From contig CAMLID010000001.1 in the NCBI GenBank assembly GCA_946480055.1, positions 62,001 through 126,000 of the forward strand: 64,000 bases of DNA, written 5' to 3'. This DNA is from an uncultured Lysobacter sp. GTDB taxonomy: Bacteria; Pseudomonadota; Gammaproteobacteria; Xanthomonadales; Xanthomonadaceae. This document shows, one piece after another, positions 9,178-19,003 of this stretch. Positions within the stretch are counted from its first letter, which is position 1. Every line of letters starts with the position of its first letter. Position numbers and translations under genes: made by a program. The notes beneath the pieces are model-generated. The model saw nothing but the letters and a program-made list of their open reading frames with translations, did no database searches and was not told where the DNA came from.

Positions 9178-12100
9178 CAGTCAGCATCCCCGCGCATTTG
9201 TATCCTGAAACCGTCGTCGGCCAGCGCGCTAGCGCCTGGCAACACCGTGCGCGCGATCCAGATCGGCGCATTCGGCCCGCGCGTGTTGAAGCGGACCACG
9301 TTGTTGGTCGCCCAGCCCGAACCCCAACCGGCGGCGCGCAGAACGAAGTACGGCTGCCCGGTGACCGGGTTGGTCGGCTGCGTGTCCGTCGCGACGTTGA
9401 ACGTACCGATCACGCCCAGGGTCTCGCCGACGATGTTGCCGGTAGTGGCCGTGGTGAAGATCAGCGCCCACCGCTCGGTGACCGCGTTGCGGTTGACCAG
9501 CTCGATCGGATACAGCGTGCGGTTGTATTGCGCCGTGGTGTTTGCACCGATGCGCTCGTCGCTCCAGGCGCCGGTCCAGGCCTGCTGGCTGAAGAATTGG
9601 GGATTGTCTGCGCGCAGGTCGCCGAACAACAGGGCTGACGATACCCATGCGTTCTCGGCGTAGGCGCGGCTCAGCGGCGAAACCAGCGATACTTTGCCCG
9701 ACAGTTCCACCGCCGACACCAGCACCATGTCCTCGACCACATAGTCGGCGCGCAGCGGTTGCGTGAGCCCCGACAGGTCCAAAGGGGTGGCCATGGTGAC
9801 CTTGCCCTGGACAAGATCCGCCGTGTACTGGCCGAGTGGCACGGCGTCGCCGTCAGCGTCGGCCAGCGCCAGTTGGCTCACCGGTGCGTCCGGCAATGTG
9901 ATGACCTGGCCGGCGGTGGGCGGATTGGGCAACGTATGCGATCGCGCCTCGTGGATCACGATCACGTCGCCCTCGCGCACCGTGGGCACCTTGCCAGTCA
10001 GCGGCAGGCGCACCGGATCGATCCCGAGCAGGTCGGCATCCAGCGGCAGGTTTGTCAGCACCACGCAGTTGAACTGGATCGTGCCTGGGTCTACCGGAAT
10101 CGGCTTGAGAACGTTCGCGCCGACGACGTTGTCGGGGTGGTACCAAGGCTCGTTCTCGTTGCCTGCGGCCGGCACGTACTCGCCGAACTTGACCGTGGCC
10201 CAGCCCATATCGTGGTCGACATGGCCGGCCATGCGCGTCGAGCTGATCGGGCCGTTGAGGGTGGACGTGCCCGTGATCAGATCGCCAGTGTCCGCACGCA
10301 CCGCCTGCAGGTACAGGGACGCCGGCCGAATTGGGGCTCCGGGCGTGCGGAATACGATGTAGGAAACCGGCAGCGTGCCCACGTTGGTCAGGAGCGTGCG
10401 CACGGTGGCGCTGCCTCCCGTGGTTGTGCCCCAGTTCGTCAGTCGCGCTTCGCCGGTGCGGTAGTCGATTGTCCCCGCCTCGATCACCGCACCGGTGTTG
10501 CGATTCATGTCCCGGAACAGCTTTCCCTGGCGGTCGATGTAATCCTTGCCGCCCCAGGAGAACCACAGGCTGCCGGGCACGAACCGGTCAGTGAAACCTT
10601 GGCCGAGGTAGATGGAAACGCCCGGGAACGGCACCTCCTCGTGCGTGGCCAGCGATCCGGCCGTGGTCTGGCTGGCCCAAAATTGCACCTGCGGCCCTGC
10701 AACGATGGTCAGCGGCATCGGGCCGCTGTCCCATTCGTAGCCCGTGATCTGCAGGTGCGAGGGGATCTGAAAAGGCTTCGGGTACGGAACGGTCAGCGGC
10801 CCGATCTGCACCGTGACGGCACCGGTGCTGTAGTCCACGCTGCCGCCGGTGATGGCAGTCGACCAGTTGCCCTTTTCCTTGCGCGGCGCGGCACTGACGA
10901 TGCTGCCGGCGCCGTCGTCCTTGAGCCATATCTCGCCATTGCGGCCAAGCATGGACACCGGCAACTTGGCCAACAGACCACCCGGCTTCAGCGGCAGGGC
11001 ACCTGGCGGTAGCGAGAATGTCAGCTGCGTGCCGCTCCAGGCCGCCGTCAGCGTGCCCGTCGCGCCTGCGGCCCGGGTGTAGTCCGCCTGCAGCGTGCTG
11101 TTGCTGTCGGGCCAGGCGTTGGCGCTGGGGCTGAACGCTATGAACCCGTCCACGTAGGTAACCGTGCCGCTGGCCTGGCCGGTGATCACGCCCGCGCTGT
11201 CGGCGGTCGCCGTCTTGGCGACGCCTCCGCTGAGCCAAGTGAACGTGACGCCGACCGCGGCGTCGGCCGCGTGCTGCAGTTGGAACTCCACTACCGGCGA
11301 CGTCGGAACTACGGTGCCGGCGCGCTCGACGAAGTCGGAGTTCTGCCCGCCGGCGAAGATCAACTGGGAGCCGATGTCCGGCAGGGCTCCCAGGGTCACC
11401 ACGACATTACCGGACTGGTAGTCGACGGTGCCACCGCCCTCTGCCGCCGAGGCGCCTTCGAGCGTGCCGTTGCCTTGCTTGTCCTCCAGCGTGTACCACT
11501 TGCCCAGGTATCGGTAATCGATCCGCACGGTCTTCACGCCGGGGGCGAACGGCAAAGTCTGCACGTATACGGTGCCCTGATTGCCAAGCGTGATCGGGAT
11601 CCCGATGGTGTAGCTGCTGCGCTGGACGGCGACCGCGGGGGTGTAGGAGCAACTCATTACCACGGGTCCGCTGAGCCGGCCGGACTCATAGTCGACGTCG
11701 CCCAGGTCGGTGCTTCCATTGAGCAAGTTGCCTTGACCGTCGTCGCCGGTGATCGGCTGGGCGTTAGTAACGCCGCCCGTCACACTGCGCGGCAGCACGC
11801 CGCGAAACAGGAAGACCGGCGAGCTCGTAGCGCCGGTGCCATCCGTGCGCGCCGGCGCGATGCCCACGAAGTTGAGGGTCAGCCCGGGGCGGGCGCCGGC
11901 GAACGGCACCTCGCGTGTGGTGCTGGGCACGATCTGGGTGAAGATCGACTGCACGCTGATTTCGAGGTCGTCTTGAGCCGCCGCCTCCGCCAACCGAGTG
12001 ACACCGTAGTAGTGGGAGGCGTCGGCCACCGTGGTCTGTCGCACCTTGGTCGGGGTCGTCACATTGCTGAAGCGCGAGGCCTCGGCACCAACGAAGGTCT

Positions 12101-12698
12101 GGCGAAGCGCGCTGGTCAGGGTAAGCGTGACGACCTTGCGCTCGTAGTCCCCTTGATCGTCGGAAAATGTACGTACTTCCGAGTCCACGTCTTGAACGCG
12201 AACGTACTGCTCCGAACTGACGACGCCCTCGGCGTTCTCGACCGACAACACAAGCACGTCGCCGACTTCAGGCAACGGCGTCTCGACCCGTCCCAGCATC
12301 GACACCGCCTTGGCGCCCTGCGGCTGCGTGCCGAACAGGTAGTAGGCCGAGCGCGGTCCGCGGGTGACGTAGGATTCGATGCGATTCTGTGCATCGCGGC
12401 GCTCGGCATCGGGTCGCCCGATGCTGAACAAAGCCACCGAGACGCGCTCATCGTCCGGTGGATCGGTCACGATCACGTGCGCACCGAGGTAGACGTCCGT
12501 GTTGAGACTCTGCACGGCCATGTACGACAGCCGCAGCGACAGCCGGCCGTAGGTGCGGTCCAGGCGCGAAATGTCAGGAAAGAGGTTGTTCACCTCGCCG
12601 CTGTCCACCACGGACCCGGTCATCCGACCGCCGCCGTTGTCGGCGTCGGTCAATCGTTCGGATTCGAGCAGCTTGATGTCGGAGACGTTGATCGCCAT
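9177..12698 (-). CDS. Large tail structural protein
   Basis: A 1173-residue protein, beta-rich throughout, with repeated segments in which VDYQSGNV, VDYSTGAV, IDYRTGEA and VDYESGRL recur before a short strand. These mark several tandem beta domains of about 120-150 residues. It begins MAINVSDIKLLESERLTDAD and contains no Cys clusters or membrane segments. Position after the tape measure and a small tail protein, and before the lectin-like proteins, points to a tail-tip or fibre scaffold. No enzyme domain is visible. Confidence 0.75.
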   Translation of the reverse strand: MAINVSDIKLLESERLTDADNGGGRMTGSVVDSGEVNNLFPDISRLDRTYGRLSLRLSYMAVQSLNTDVYLGAHVIVTDPPDDERVSVALFSIGRPDAERRDAQNRIESYVTRGPRSAYYLFGTQPQGAKAVSMLGRVETPLPEVGDVLVLSVENAEGVVSSEQYVRVQDVDSEVRTFSDDQGDYERKVVTLTLTSALRQTFVGAEASRFSNVTTPTKVRQTTVADASHYYGVTRLAEAAAQDDLEISVQSIFTQIVPSTTREVPFAGARPGLTLNFVGIAPARTDGTGATSSPVFLFRGVLPRSVTGGVTNAQPITGDDGQGNLLNGSTDLGDVDYESGRLSGPVVMSCSYTPAVAVQRSSYTIGIPITLGNQGTVYVQTLPFAPGVKTVRIDYRYLGKWYTLEDKQGNGTLEGASAAEGGGTVDYQSGNVVVTLGALPDIGSQLIFAGGQNSDFVERAGTVVPTSPVVEFQLQHAADAAVGVTFTWLSGGVAKTATADSAGVITGQASGTVTYVDGFIAFSPSANAWPDSNSTLQADYTRAAGATGTLTAAWSGTQLTFSLPPGALPLKPGGLLAKLPVSMLGRNGEIWLKDDGAGSIVSAAPRKEKGNWSTAITGGSVDYSTGAVTVQIGPLTVPYPKPFQIPSHLQITGYEWDSGPMPLTIVAGPQVQFWASQTTAGSLATHEEVPFPGVSIYLGQGFTDRFVPGSLWFSWGGKDYIDRQGKLFRDMNRNTGAVIEAGTIDYRTGEARLTNWGTTTGGSATVRTLLTNVGTLPVSYIVFRTPGAPIRPASLYLQAVRADTGDLITGTSTLNGPISSTRMAGHVDHDMGWATVKFGEYVPAAGNENEPWYHPDNVVGANVLKPIPVDPGTIQFNCVVLTNLPLDADLLGIDPVRLPLTGKVPTVREGDVIVIHEARSHTLPNPPTAGQVITLPDAPVSQLALADADGDAVPLGQYTADLVQGKVTMATPLDLSGLTQPLRADYVVEDMVLVSAVELSGKVSLVSPLSRAYAENAWVSSALLFGDLRADNPQFFSQQAWTGAWSDERIGANTTAQYNRTLYPIELVNRNAVTERWALIFTTATTGNIVGETLGVIGTFNVATDTQPTNPVTGQPYFVLRAAGWGSGWATNNVVRFNTRGPNAPIWIARTVLPGASALADDGFRIQMRGDAD

Positions 12699-12704
12699 GT
12701 GCGG

Positions 12705-13118
12705 TCAGACCTGCATGAGTCGGAGGGTGATGTAGAAGAAGTCGCTAGGCGCGATCGGCGCCTTGAAGCTGATCGGTCTGGATTCGACCGCCGGACCATC
12801 GGTGCGGCGCCACAGCACCTGGAATGCGCGCGGCTCGTCTTCGAACGTGGGGAGGCTCAACGTCATCGGACCGGCACCGGCGATCGCCTCCTTGGCCAGT
12901 AATGCGTCGACTACCGAACGGGGCACTACGGCCACGTAGTCACTACCGCTCTGCTGGCTCTCCAGCGTGATCGGCCGACCGGCCTGCAGAGCGCTTTCCT
13001 GGATGATCCGCGCACCGGTCAAGGTCGTGGCGACCGTCTGCCCGACTTTCCATGACGTGGTCTCGTCGCTCCAGATCAGATCGTCGGGAAGCTCGATGGT
13101 GTCCAGAAAGATGCTCAT
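12705..13118 (-). CDS. Tail protein downstream of tape measure
   Basis: A 137-residue protein coupled to the tape measure gene by a four-base overlap. It begins with ELPDDLIWSDE and continues with a beta-rich body (GRPITLESQQSGSDYVAVV, then PRAFQVLWRRTDGPAVESRP). Size and place match the distal tail or tail-tip adaptor usually encoded right after the tape measure. The family is not identified more closely. Confidence 0.68.
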   Translation of the reverse strand: MSIFLDTIELPDDLIWSDETTSWKVGQTVATTLTGARIIQESALQAGRPITLESQQSGSDYVAVVPRSVVDALLAKEAIAGAGPMTLSLPTFEDEPRAFQVLWRRTDGPAVESRPISFKAPIAPSDFFYITLRLMQV

Positions 13119-16100
13119 CGGCTCGAACTCCGGCGGCGCTCCAGTTCAGAGAGCAAAACCGGCAACAAGGCTTGGGCCAACCGGGAGAGGTCGTTCTGCG
13201 AGAGCGGCATGGCTAGCCCGCGCTGGCCGGGGCTAACTTCCGACTTGAGCAGGATCTCGATCGGTAGAGCGCCGGTCGTCGCGGCGACGGCCGGGGCGCG
13301 ATCGGTCGGTGCCGCCGTCTGACTTCGCGCGCGCTCAAGCTCCAAAGCCGCTTGACGCTGCTTCTCCAGCTGCTCGGTCTCCGACTTGACCTGATCCTGG
13401 CGCTGCCGTGTCGCTACCTCGCGCTGCTTGGCTTCGCGGTCCGCGGCCTGCTGCTTCGTCTGCTGCAGACGCCGTTCGGCGTCGATCAGCTTGTCGAGTT
13501 CGCTGTCCGCGAGGAAGTTGAACTGGGCGCGCAACTCCTCTCTCCGCTGCGCCGACTCGTCATACGCCGCATTAGCCTTGTTCAGCGCTTCCACCTCGGC
13601 GAGCAGCGCCCTCCCCTGTTCGTCAACGGCCTGCGTGACCCGATTGAACTTCGAAACGAACTGCTGCGACCCTGCATACCTGTTGAGGGCCATGTACGCA
13701 CGGTTCGCCTCTTCCGACACGCCGAACAAGGTGGCCGCGAATTGCTGCCCTTCCTTGCTCGCCGCCCCCATGTACGCCGTCGCGGTGTCCACCCCGTCGG
13801 CCGCACGCTGAGTCTCTTCGGCCACGCTGCCCGCCGCCTCAGACACCTGGCTCAGGGCGTCTGCTGCCTGACTCGCACCGGTTGCCAAATCCTGACCCAG
13901 CTGACGCCCCGTGTTCGACAGCTCGGCGATGCGCGCGTCGGTTTCGGCGATGCGTTGCTTGAATTCGGCGAAGCCGATGATGCCTTCGCTTAGGGCGCGT
14001 TGCAGCTCCTGCTTCAGCGCCGCCAGTTCCTTCTTGGTACTGGCCTGCTTGAAAGCACTGTCGAATGCTTGCGCTACGGCCTGACTTCTTTTTTGCACAT
14101 CCAGCCCGAGACGATCGATCTCGCCGACAGCGCCCCGGAACGCATCGACCGCCGAGCGCCCAGCCTTGGTGAAGCCCGTCTCGATAGCCTCGACGTCGAC
14201 GCCCAGCCGCGTCAGGTTGATTCGGTTGACCTCCGCGGCGAATGCTCGCGCGGCGTCGCTGCCCTCCGCAAAGGCGCTCTTTGCCGCGGCTTGTACGCGC
14301 GGCAGGTCCTCGCTGGATACGGCCTGCAGGGCTTCGCGGAGTTCCGCGCGGATGGCCTTGGCGGCGGACCGGCCTCTCACGCTGATCTGCTCAAGGATGG
14401 ACACGGCGTTGTCGACACCCTTGGCCGTCCCGAAGTCCACTCCCGCGAAGATGCCGCTGACGGCCTCCTTGGCAGCCTTACCCTTACTCGCCAGCTCGTC
14501 GAACTTGGCCACCGCCTGGTTGACGAAAGCAGCCAAGGCGGCCTGCTTCTGGGCCTCCTCGGCGAGCGCGCGCAATCGGCCCTGGGTCTGCTCCAGTGCC
14601 CCGTCGATACGCCGTAGCGCGGCTCGAATCTCCGGGTCGATGCTCTGCCCGGTTGCGGCCGCTTCTTTGACGATGCCCTTGTAGTACTTCTGTGCGCTTT
14701 CCAGCGACAGGCGATAGGCCTCGGCTTGGTCCCGGGTCTTGGCCTGGATCTGTCCTGCGCTCTGCACGACCGTGTCGGCGTAAGCGGCGTAGATCCGCTG
14801 AAGCTCCTGGCCCTGCCGAGCGGCATCCTGGTACAGCGCCCGCACGCCGGCTTCCGCCACCTGCTGCTTGGCGAGCGCTTCCAGGTAGTCGTTTCGGACT
14901 CGGTTGAGCTCAATCAACTGCCCGATGACATAGTCGATGCCGATCGCGGCCACCGAGATCTTCAGCAACCGGGGCACAGCGCTCACCGCCCCACCTAGGC
15001 GCCCCAATGCCCCTCCCGTGGATGCGGCCGAGGCCGCCAGCGCATCCGTGGCGGCAGCCGAGGCCCGAAGGGTGATCAAGCCGCGGGCCAGATTGTTGTA
15101 GAAATCGACCACGCGCACGGCCGCGTAGGCCTTGGCCAGAACGAGCAGCGCATCGGCGTTGCGCGCAAGCGCCAAGCCAACGTTACCGACGATCGACACT
15201 AGCGGCGCCAGCTGCTGCCCGAGGCTGCGGATCGCCTCCAGAGTGGAAACGATTGCGGCGCCCACGCGCCTGGCCAGATCGTCTAGGTTCCCGGTACTCC
15301 CCAGCAGGCTCTGGAGCTGCCGCCGGAAAAACTCGGTCACCCCAGAATCGGCCACCTTGCCGAGGAACTCCTGCCAGCGAGCCGTCACCTGTCCCAGCAG
15401 ACCCGACAAGCCGGACAGGCCGCGCTGAGCAGAACCGGCATTCACTTGGCCGATTTCCTGATACAGCGCCTGAATTACGTCCCGGCCGAGCTTGCCTTGC
15501 TCGCTGAGCTTCTGCAGCTGCGCGACGTTCTTGCCGGTGGCCCGCTGCAGCAATTCCCAAACGGGCACGCCGCGCTCGACCAACTGCAGGATCTCTTCGC
15601 CTTGGAGTTTTTGCTTCGCCCAGGCCTGCCCCAAAGCGAGCACCTTGCCCTCCAGGTCCTGCTGCGAGCCGCCGACCGACGCGTTCTGGTCGACGAGCGC
15701 CTGCAGGGAACCGTTGAGGGGGTCGAGCCCGAAGGCCTTGAGCTTAAGCGCCGACTGGTAGACCGTCTCGAACGCCAGTCCGTTCTCCGCCGCCAGGGTC
15801 CGCAGATCGGCGTAGACGCGGTTACCGGCCGCCTGCGAGCCGTACAGATTCGCGAGGGCGCGCCGCGCGTTCTCGGCGGCGCTGGCGACATTGAACAGAT
15901 TCTTGACGCCCTCGACTGCACTGTTGAAGCCCAAAAACGCCAGTGCACCGGCCATCACGCTACGCAGGCGAACGAAAACGCCACTAGTGCCTCGGGCCGC
16001 CTCGCTGAGCCGGCGCGTGCCCTCATCCGCACCCGCAACGCGATCGCGATAGCTGCGCAGCGCATCGGCAGAGGCGCGGCCGGACAGCGCCATGCGCCGG

Positions 16101-16666
16101 AAAGCCTCATCCCCATCGGCAATGCGCTGGCGCAGTTGCGCCATGGCGCTGGCTTCGCTTGTGATGGCCTGGCCCTGCCGCTCGATGGCGGCAGCCGTGC
16201 GGCCGATCTCGCTCCGCAGACGTGCTTGCAAGTCGCCGAGGTCGCGTGTGTCCGCGCCGGTGGCCGACAACTGCTGCTCGACTTTGCCCAAGGTGGCCGA
16301 CTGCGCGTCGAAGGCGCGCTGCAGGCGATCGACCTCCTTGCGCGCGGCCGCCTGCCGCTCCTGCAGTTCCTTGGACGGCTTGTCCATGGAACCCATCTGC
16401 AGGGCGAGGTGATAGGCGGCCTTGGAGGCAGCGTCGAGCTCTTCGCCGGTCCGTGCGAGCTCAGAGCGCAGCCGATCGAACTCTGCCGCCTGGGCAGCCT
16501 GCGCCCCCAGGTCCGCCAAGCTGTCCAGCAGTTTGTTCGTGTCCCTAACCGTCTCCGCGGACACATCGCCGAGTCCGCCGAGCGCGCTCCGCAGGGCGTC
16601 GACGCCCTCCCGGCCCTGAGTCTCCAGGACGATCCGGATCGCTTCCTGTACGGCTTGGTTGGGCAT
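13115..16666 (-). CDS. Tail tape measure protein
   Basis: A 1183-residue protein dominated by long coiled-coil helices. A tape-measure core near residues 260-420 (FNVASAAENARRALANLYGS, then RGVPVWELLQRATGKNVAQL) is typical of lambda-like tape measure proteins. A hydrophobic stretch at about residues 480-590 is expected for a protein that enters the membrane during DNA ejection. At about 1.5 angstroms per residue this length predicts a tail near 180 nm. It is the longest gene of the prophage and lies in the correct position. Confidence 0.93.
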   Translation of the reverse strand: MPNQAVQEAIRIVLETQGREGVDALRSALGGLGDVSAETVRDTNKLLDSLADLGAQAAQAAEFDRLRSELARTGEELDAASKAAYHLALQMGSMDKPSKELQERQAAARKEVDRLQRAFDAQSATLGKVEQQLSATGADTRDLGDLQARLRSEIGRTAAAIERQGQAITSEASAMAQLRQRIADGDEAFRRMALSGRASADALRSYRDRVAGADEGTRRLSEAARGTSGVFVRLRSVMAGALAFLGFNSAVEGVKNLFNVASAAENARRALANLYGSQAAGNRVYADLRTLAAENGLAFETVYQSALKLKAFGLDPLNGSLQALVDQNASVGGSQQDLEGKVLALGQAWAKQKLQGEEILQLVERGVPVWELLQRATGKNVAQLQKLSEQGKLGRDVIQALYQEIGQVNAGSAQRGLSGLSGLLGQVTARWQEFLGKVADSGVTEFFRRQLQSLLGSTGNLDDLARRVGAAIVSTLEAIRSLGQQLAPLVSIVGNVGLALARNADALLVLAKAYAAVRVVDFYNNLARGLITLRASAAATDALAASAASTGGALGRLGGAVSAVPRLLKISVAAIGIDYVIGQLIELNRVRNDYLEALAKQQVAEAGVRALYQDAARQGQELQRIYAAYADTVVQSAGQIQAKTRDQAEAYRLSLESAQKYYKGIVKEAAATGQSIDPEIRAALRRIDGALEQTQGRLRALAEEAQKQAALAAFVNQAVAKFDELASKGKAAKEAVSGIFAGVDFGTAKGVDNAVSILEQISVRGRSAAKAIRAELREALQAVSSEDLPRVQAAAKSAFAEGSDAARAFAAEVNRINLTRLGVDVEAIETGFTKAGRSAVDAFRGAVGEIDRLGLDVQKRSQAVAQAFDSAFKQASTKKELAALKQELQRALSEGIIGFAEFKQRIAETDARIAELSNTGRQLGQDLATGASQAADALSQVSEAAGSVAEETQRAADGVDTATAYMGAASKEGQQFAATLFGVSEEANRAYMALNRYAGSQQFVSKFNRVTQAVDEQGRALLAEVEALNKANAAYDESAQRREELRAQFNFLADSELDKLIDAERRLQQTKQQAADREAKQREVATRQRQDQVKSETEQLEKQRQAALELERARSQTAAPTDRAPAVAATTGALPIEILLKSEVSPGQRGLAMPLSQNDLSRLAQALLPVLLSELERRRSSSR

Positions 16667-16667
16667 G

Positions 16668-17291
16668 TCAGCTCCGCGATAGGCGGAACTGCCGTCGCAG
16701 TTCGCCGGTGTAGAAGGTGGTCAACTCCAAAAGCACCGCATCCTTGGTGGCCAAGGAGGGTCGGTGATCAAGACCGGACAACATTTCGAATGGGCTGGGA
16801 CCGCGCAGCATCCGCAGCGGCCCCCTGGGCGCGCGACGTCCGGTCGATTCGAACTGGCGCACACGGATGGCGCGGCGCCCCTGCACGGTCGCGATGAAAG
16901 CGCCGTCGTACGTCTTGGCGCCGCTCTTTGCGATCGCCGCGGTAGCGCCAGGCGAGCGGCGGCCACGCCAGCGACCGCCGAAGTGGATGAGCGAGATACC
17001 GCGCGTCGAGGCCCAGATGCTCAAGACCTCGTCGCGATCGCCGCGGCGGCCCTTCAAACCCATTTCTACCCGATACTTGCCCGTTAGCTCGCCGGCCTTG
17101 ACGTTGTAATTGGCGCGAACCGCGCGGCTGACCGCCGGCAGAGCACGTCGTTTGATTCCGATGATCGCGCGCACGACGGCGGTGTCGTAAGCGTCCAACG
17201 GATTGCCCACCGCATCGGCCAGCCCATGCAAGCTCTGGGCGCGACGCCCATTGACGTAGTACTGGAGTGCGCTGTTGCGGCCGTTCGCCAT
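16668..17291 (-). CDS. Minor tail protein Z-like protein
   Basis: A 207-residue basic protein from ATG 17291 (a GTG one codon earlier is possible). It has the lambda gpZ-family pattern: RAVRANYNVKAGELTGKYRV, TRGISLIHFGGRW, YDGAFIATVQGRRAIRVR and a late GPSPFEMLSG. GpZ-like proteins act at tail completion and head-tail joining. Here it lies between tail tube and tape measure, the slot normally occupied by the tail assembly chaperones. Its stop and the tape measure ATG are one base apart. Confidence 0.75.
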   Translation of the reverse strand: MANGRNSALQYYVNGRRAQSLHGLADAVGNPLDAYDTAVVRAIIGIKRRALPAVSRAVRANYNVKAGELTGKYRVEMGLKGRRGDRDEVLSIWASTRGISLIHFGGRWRGRRSPGATAAIAKSGAKTYDGAFIATVQGRRAIRVRQFESTGRRAPRGPLRMLRGPSPFEMLSGLDHRPSLATKDAVLLELTTFYTGELRRQFRLSRS

Positions 17292-17374
17292 CACCTGCCT
17301 CGCTCGTTGACGGCCGACGCCGGCTGCACGTCAGCAGCCGGCGCCAGAAGGCCAAGTTCCATCGCTACCGCGGA

Positions 17375-18172
17375 TCAGGCCGCGGCCTTGTACGCGACGA
17401 AGGTGTACGGCGCGGTTTCACCGGCGGCGACCACAGCGTCGCCGGTCAACGTTGCCTGGATCGGCTCGGCGCTGAACCAGTCCACATCGCCGTCGACGGT
17501 CAGATTGACCTGCGGCACGCGCAGTTCTCCGTTCTCGCCGCTGATGCGATCTTCCATGTCGCCGGTCAGATAGAAACGCTTGGTGGGCGTTGCGCCGCCG
17601 ATGATGCTGGTGGACACCTGTGCGTCGTAGCTGTAGCTGACGGTCACATCCGGATCATTGACGGTGACGGCGGCTGCCTTGATCACGATCTGGCCACGGC
17701 GGGAGTCGATCGCATAGTCGGTGCCGGCGACCAGCGTCGTCGCGCCGTTCTTGACCACCGGCGCCGGCGTGGTCTTGAGCAGCCGGTGGGGCAGTTGCAG
17801 GGGCACGTCCTTGGTCGGGATCGCCAGGGCCTGGTCGGTCACAGAGCCGGCCGCCAGGGTCGCGCCGGTGCCCTCGCCGTACAGGATGCGGGCGAGAATC
17901 AGGGGCGGCAGTTCGAGTACGGTCAGCGCCACCGAGGTGGTGCCGGGCTGGGCCTCGGAATGGATCGGCTGGTTGTATCGCGCACCGCGGCGTTTGCTGA
18001 CCACCTTGACTTCGTCGCCGGGCTCGTACGAAAACGTGAGGGCGCTCGACTCGATCGGCTGGTTACCGGACAAGTCGGAGGGATCGGTGATGACCGGGAT
18101 GCGCTGACCGTTGGACTGCTCTTCCCAGAGCCGGATGTCGCCGGCGAACTGACGTACTTGGGGTGCGGGCAT
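17375..18172 (-). CDS. Major tail tube protein
   Basis: A 265-residue, beta-rich protein with features of siphovirus tail tube proteins: DVTVSYSYDAQ, then TKRFYLTGDM, then GELRVPQVNLTVDG, ending with a short beta C-terminus. Position directly after the head-tail joining genes and upstream of the tape measure supports the call. The 83-base gap that follows is long for this operon, consistent with separate high-level expression of the tube gene. Confidence 0.82.
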   Translation of the reverse strand: MPAPQVRQFAGDIRLWEEQSNGQRIPVITDPSDLSGNQPIESSALTFSYEPGDEVKVVSKRRGARYNQPIHSEAQPGTTSVALTVLELPPLILARILYGEGTGATLAAGSVTDQALAIPTKDVPLQLPHRLLKTTPAPVVKNGATTLVAGTDYAIDSRRGQIVIKAAAVTVNDPDVTVSYSYDAQVSTSIIGGATPTKRFYLTGDMEDRISGENGELRVPQVNLTVDGDVDWFSAEPIQATLTGDAVVAAGETAPYTFVAYKAAA

Positions 18173-18183
18173 GGGTGGCTCCG

Positions 18184-18672
18184 TTACTGGGTCGCGGGCG
18201 TGATGGACTCGACCAGGTCGGCCCGCGCCGACACCTGGACAAGAATGACGGCGGCACCATCGTCGGGCTGGCCGATTTCGATGCCGGTGATCGCAAAGTC
18301 GGTGACGCCCTTAGGTCGTTCCTTGATGTGCTTGCGCAGCGGTATCAATGCGCGCACCAGGTCGTAGCGGGCGCGGTGTGCCTGCTGTTGGGCGTTGTCT
18401 TGTTCCGCGAATGGCACCGCGACCTCGATGAACACCGACATCCGCGACAACACTGTCGACCGCGTGGAGTTTTCCTCGTTGATCGGAATGGATGTACCGA
18501 GGATCAGGGTCGAGAGTTCGCCCTCATCCGGCAGCTGCGAGGCCTCCAAGGCCACGGGATGCAAGCCGATATCGGTCAGGAAGCCCCGACTCGGCTGGAT
18601 GAGCCGTACCGCGTCGCGGACGTGCTCCAGTAGCTGCCAGGAAACCGGCGAGGTGATCATCGGGCTAGACAC
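18184..18672 (-). CDS. Tail terminator/neck protein
   Basis: A 162-residue protein with a GTG start at 18672 overlapping the stop of the previous gene (an ATG four codons in is an alternative). The pattern MSVFIEVAVPFAEQDNAQQQ, a helix, DFAITGIEIGQPDDGAAVI and a closing strand VQVSARADLVE matches gpU-like tail terminators that cap the tube. The order joiner, terminator, tube agrees. Confidence 0.7.
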   Translation of the reverse strand: MSSPMITSPVSWQLLEHVRDAVRLIQPSRGFLTDIGLHPVALEASQLPDEGELSTLILGTSIPINEENSTRSTVLSRMSVFIEVAVPFAEQDNAQQQAHRARYDLVRALIPLRKHIKERPKGVTDFAITGIEIGQPDDGAAVILVQVSARADLVESITPATQ

Positions 18673-19003
18673 GGCGGACCACCCAGCGGCTCATCGAGCC
18701 GTCGTCGATCGCGCCGTCGTCCGAAGGCTTGATTAGCTGGTAGGTCGTGGCTTCCGCCTCCAGGAAGACGCGACCGCCAGCTGCGGGCGTCACGTCTGCG
18801 AGCAGCAGGCCCATCACGACGTGACGGCCGACGACCTGCCCGAGTTCGCCCAGCAAGCGCGCATCCCGGTCCAAGTAGATCCGCACCGAAACATCGAAGT
18901 TGGCGCCGGGCGCCGTGTAATGCCCTTGGTCGGCCAGGCCAGCGTCCAGCATGGCAGCATGAAGCTCCGCATCCATCGCCTTCAGCGTGTCGAGTTGGCT
19001 CAC
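18665..19003 (-). CDS. Head-tail joining protein
   Basis: A GTG at 19003 overlaps the o-spanin stop (GTGA) and gives 112 residues. The frame extended further upstream overlaps the spanin and looks non-coding. The protein has a helical start (LDTLKAMDAELHAAMLDAGL) and a beta body (NFDVSVRIYLD, then GRVFLEAEATTYQLI), typical of small head-tail connectors of the gpFII or Phage_attach type. Its neighbours are the lysis genes upstream and the tail terminator downstream. Confidence 0.65.
   Translation of the reverse strand: MSQLDTLKAMDAELHAAMLDAGLADQGHYTAPGANFDVSVRIYLDRDARLLGELGQVVGRHVVMGLLLADVTPAAGGRVFLEAEATTYQLIKPSDDGAIDDGSMSRWVVRRV

Noticed and set aside
11271..12902. 543-codon rightward frame opposite the 1173-residue tail gene
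   Set aside because: It is a shadow frame caused by codon bias. There are no motifs and it is antisense to a coupled operon.
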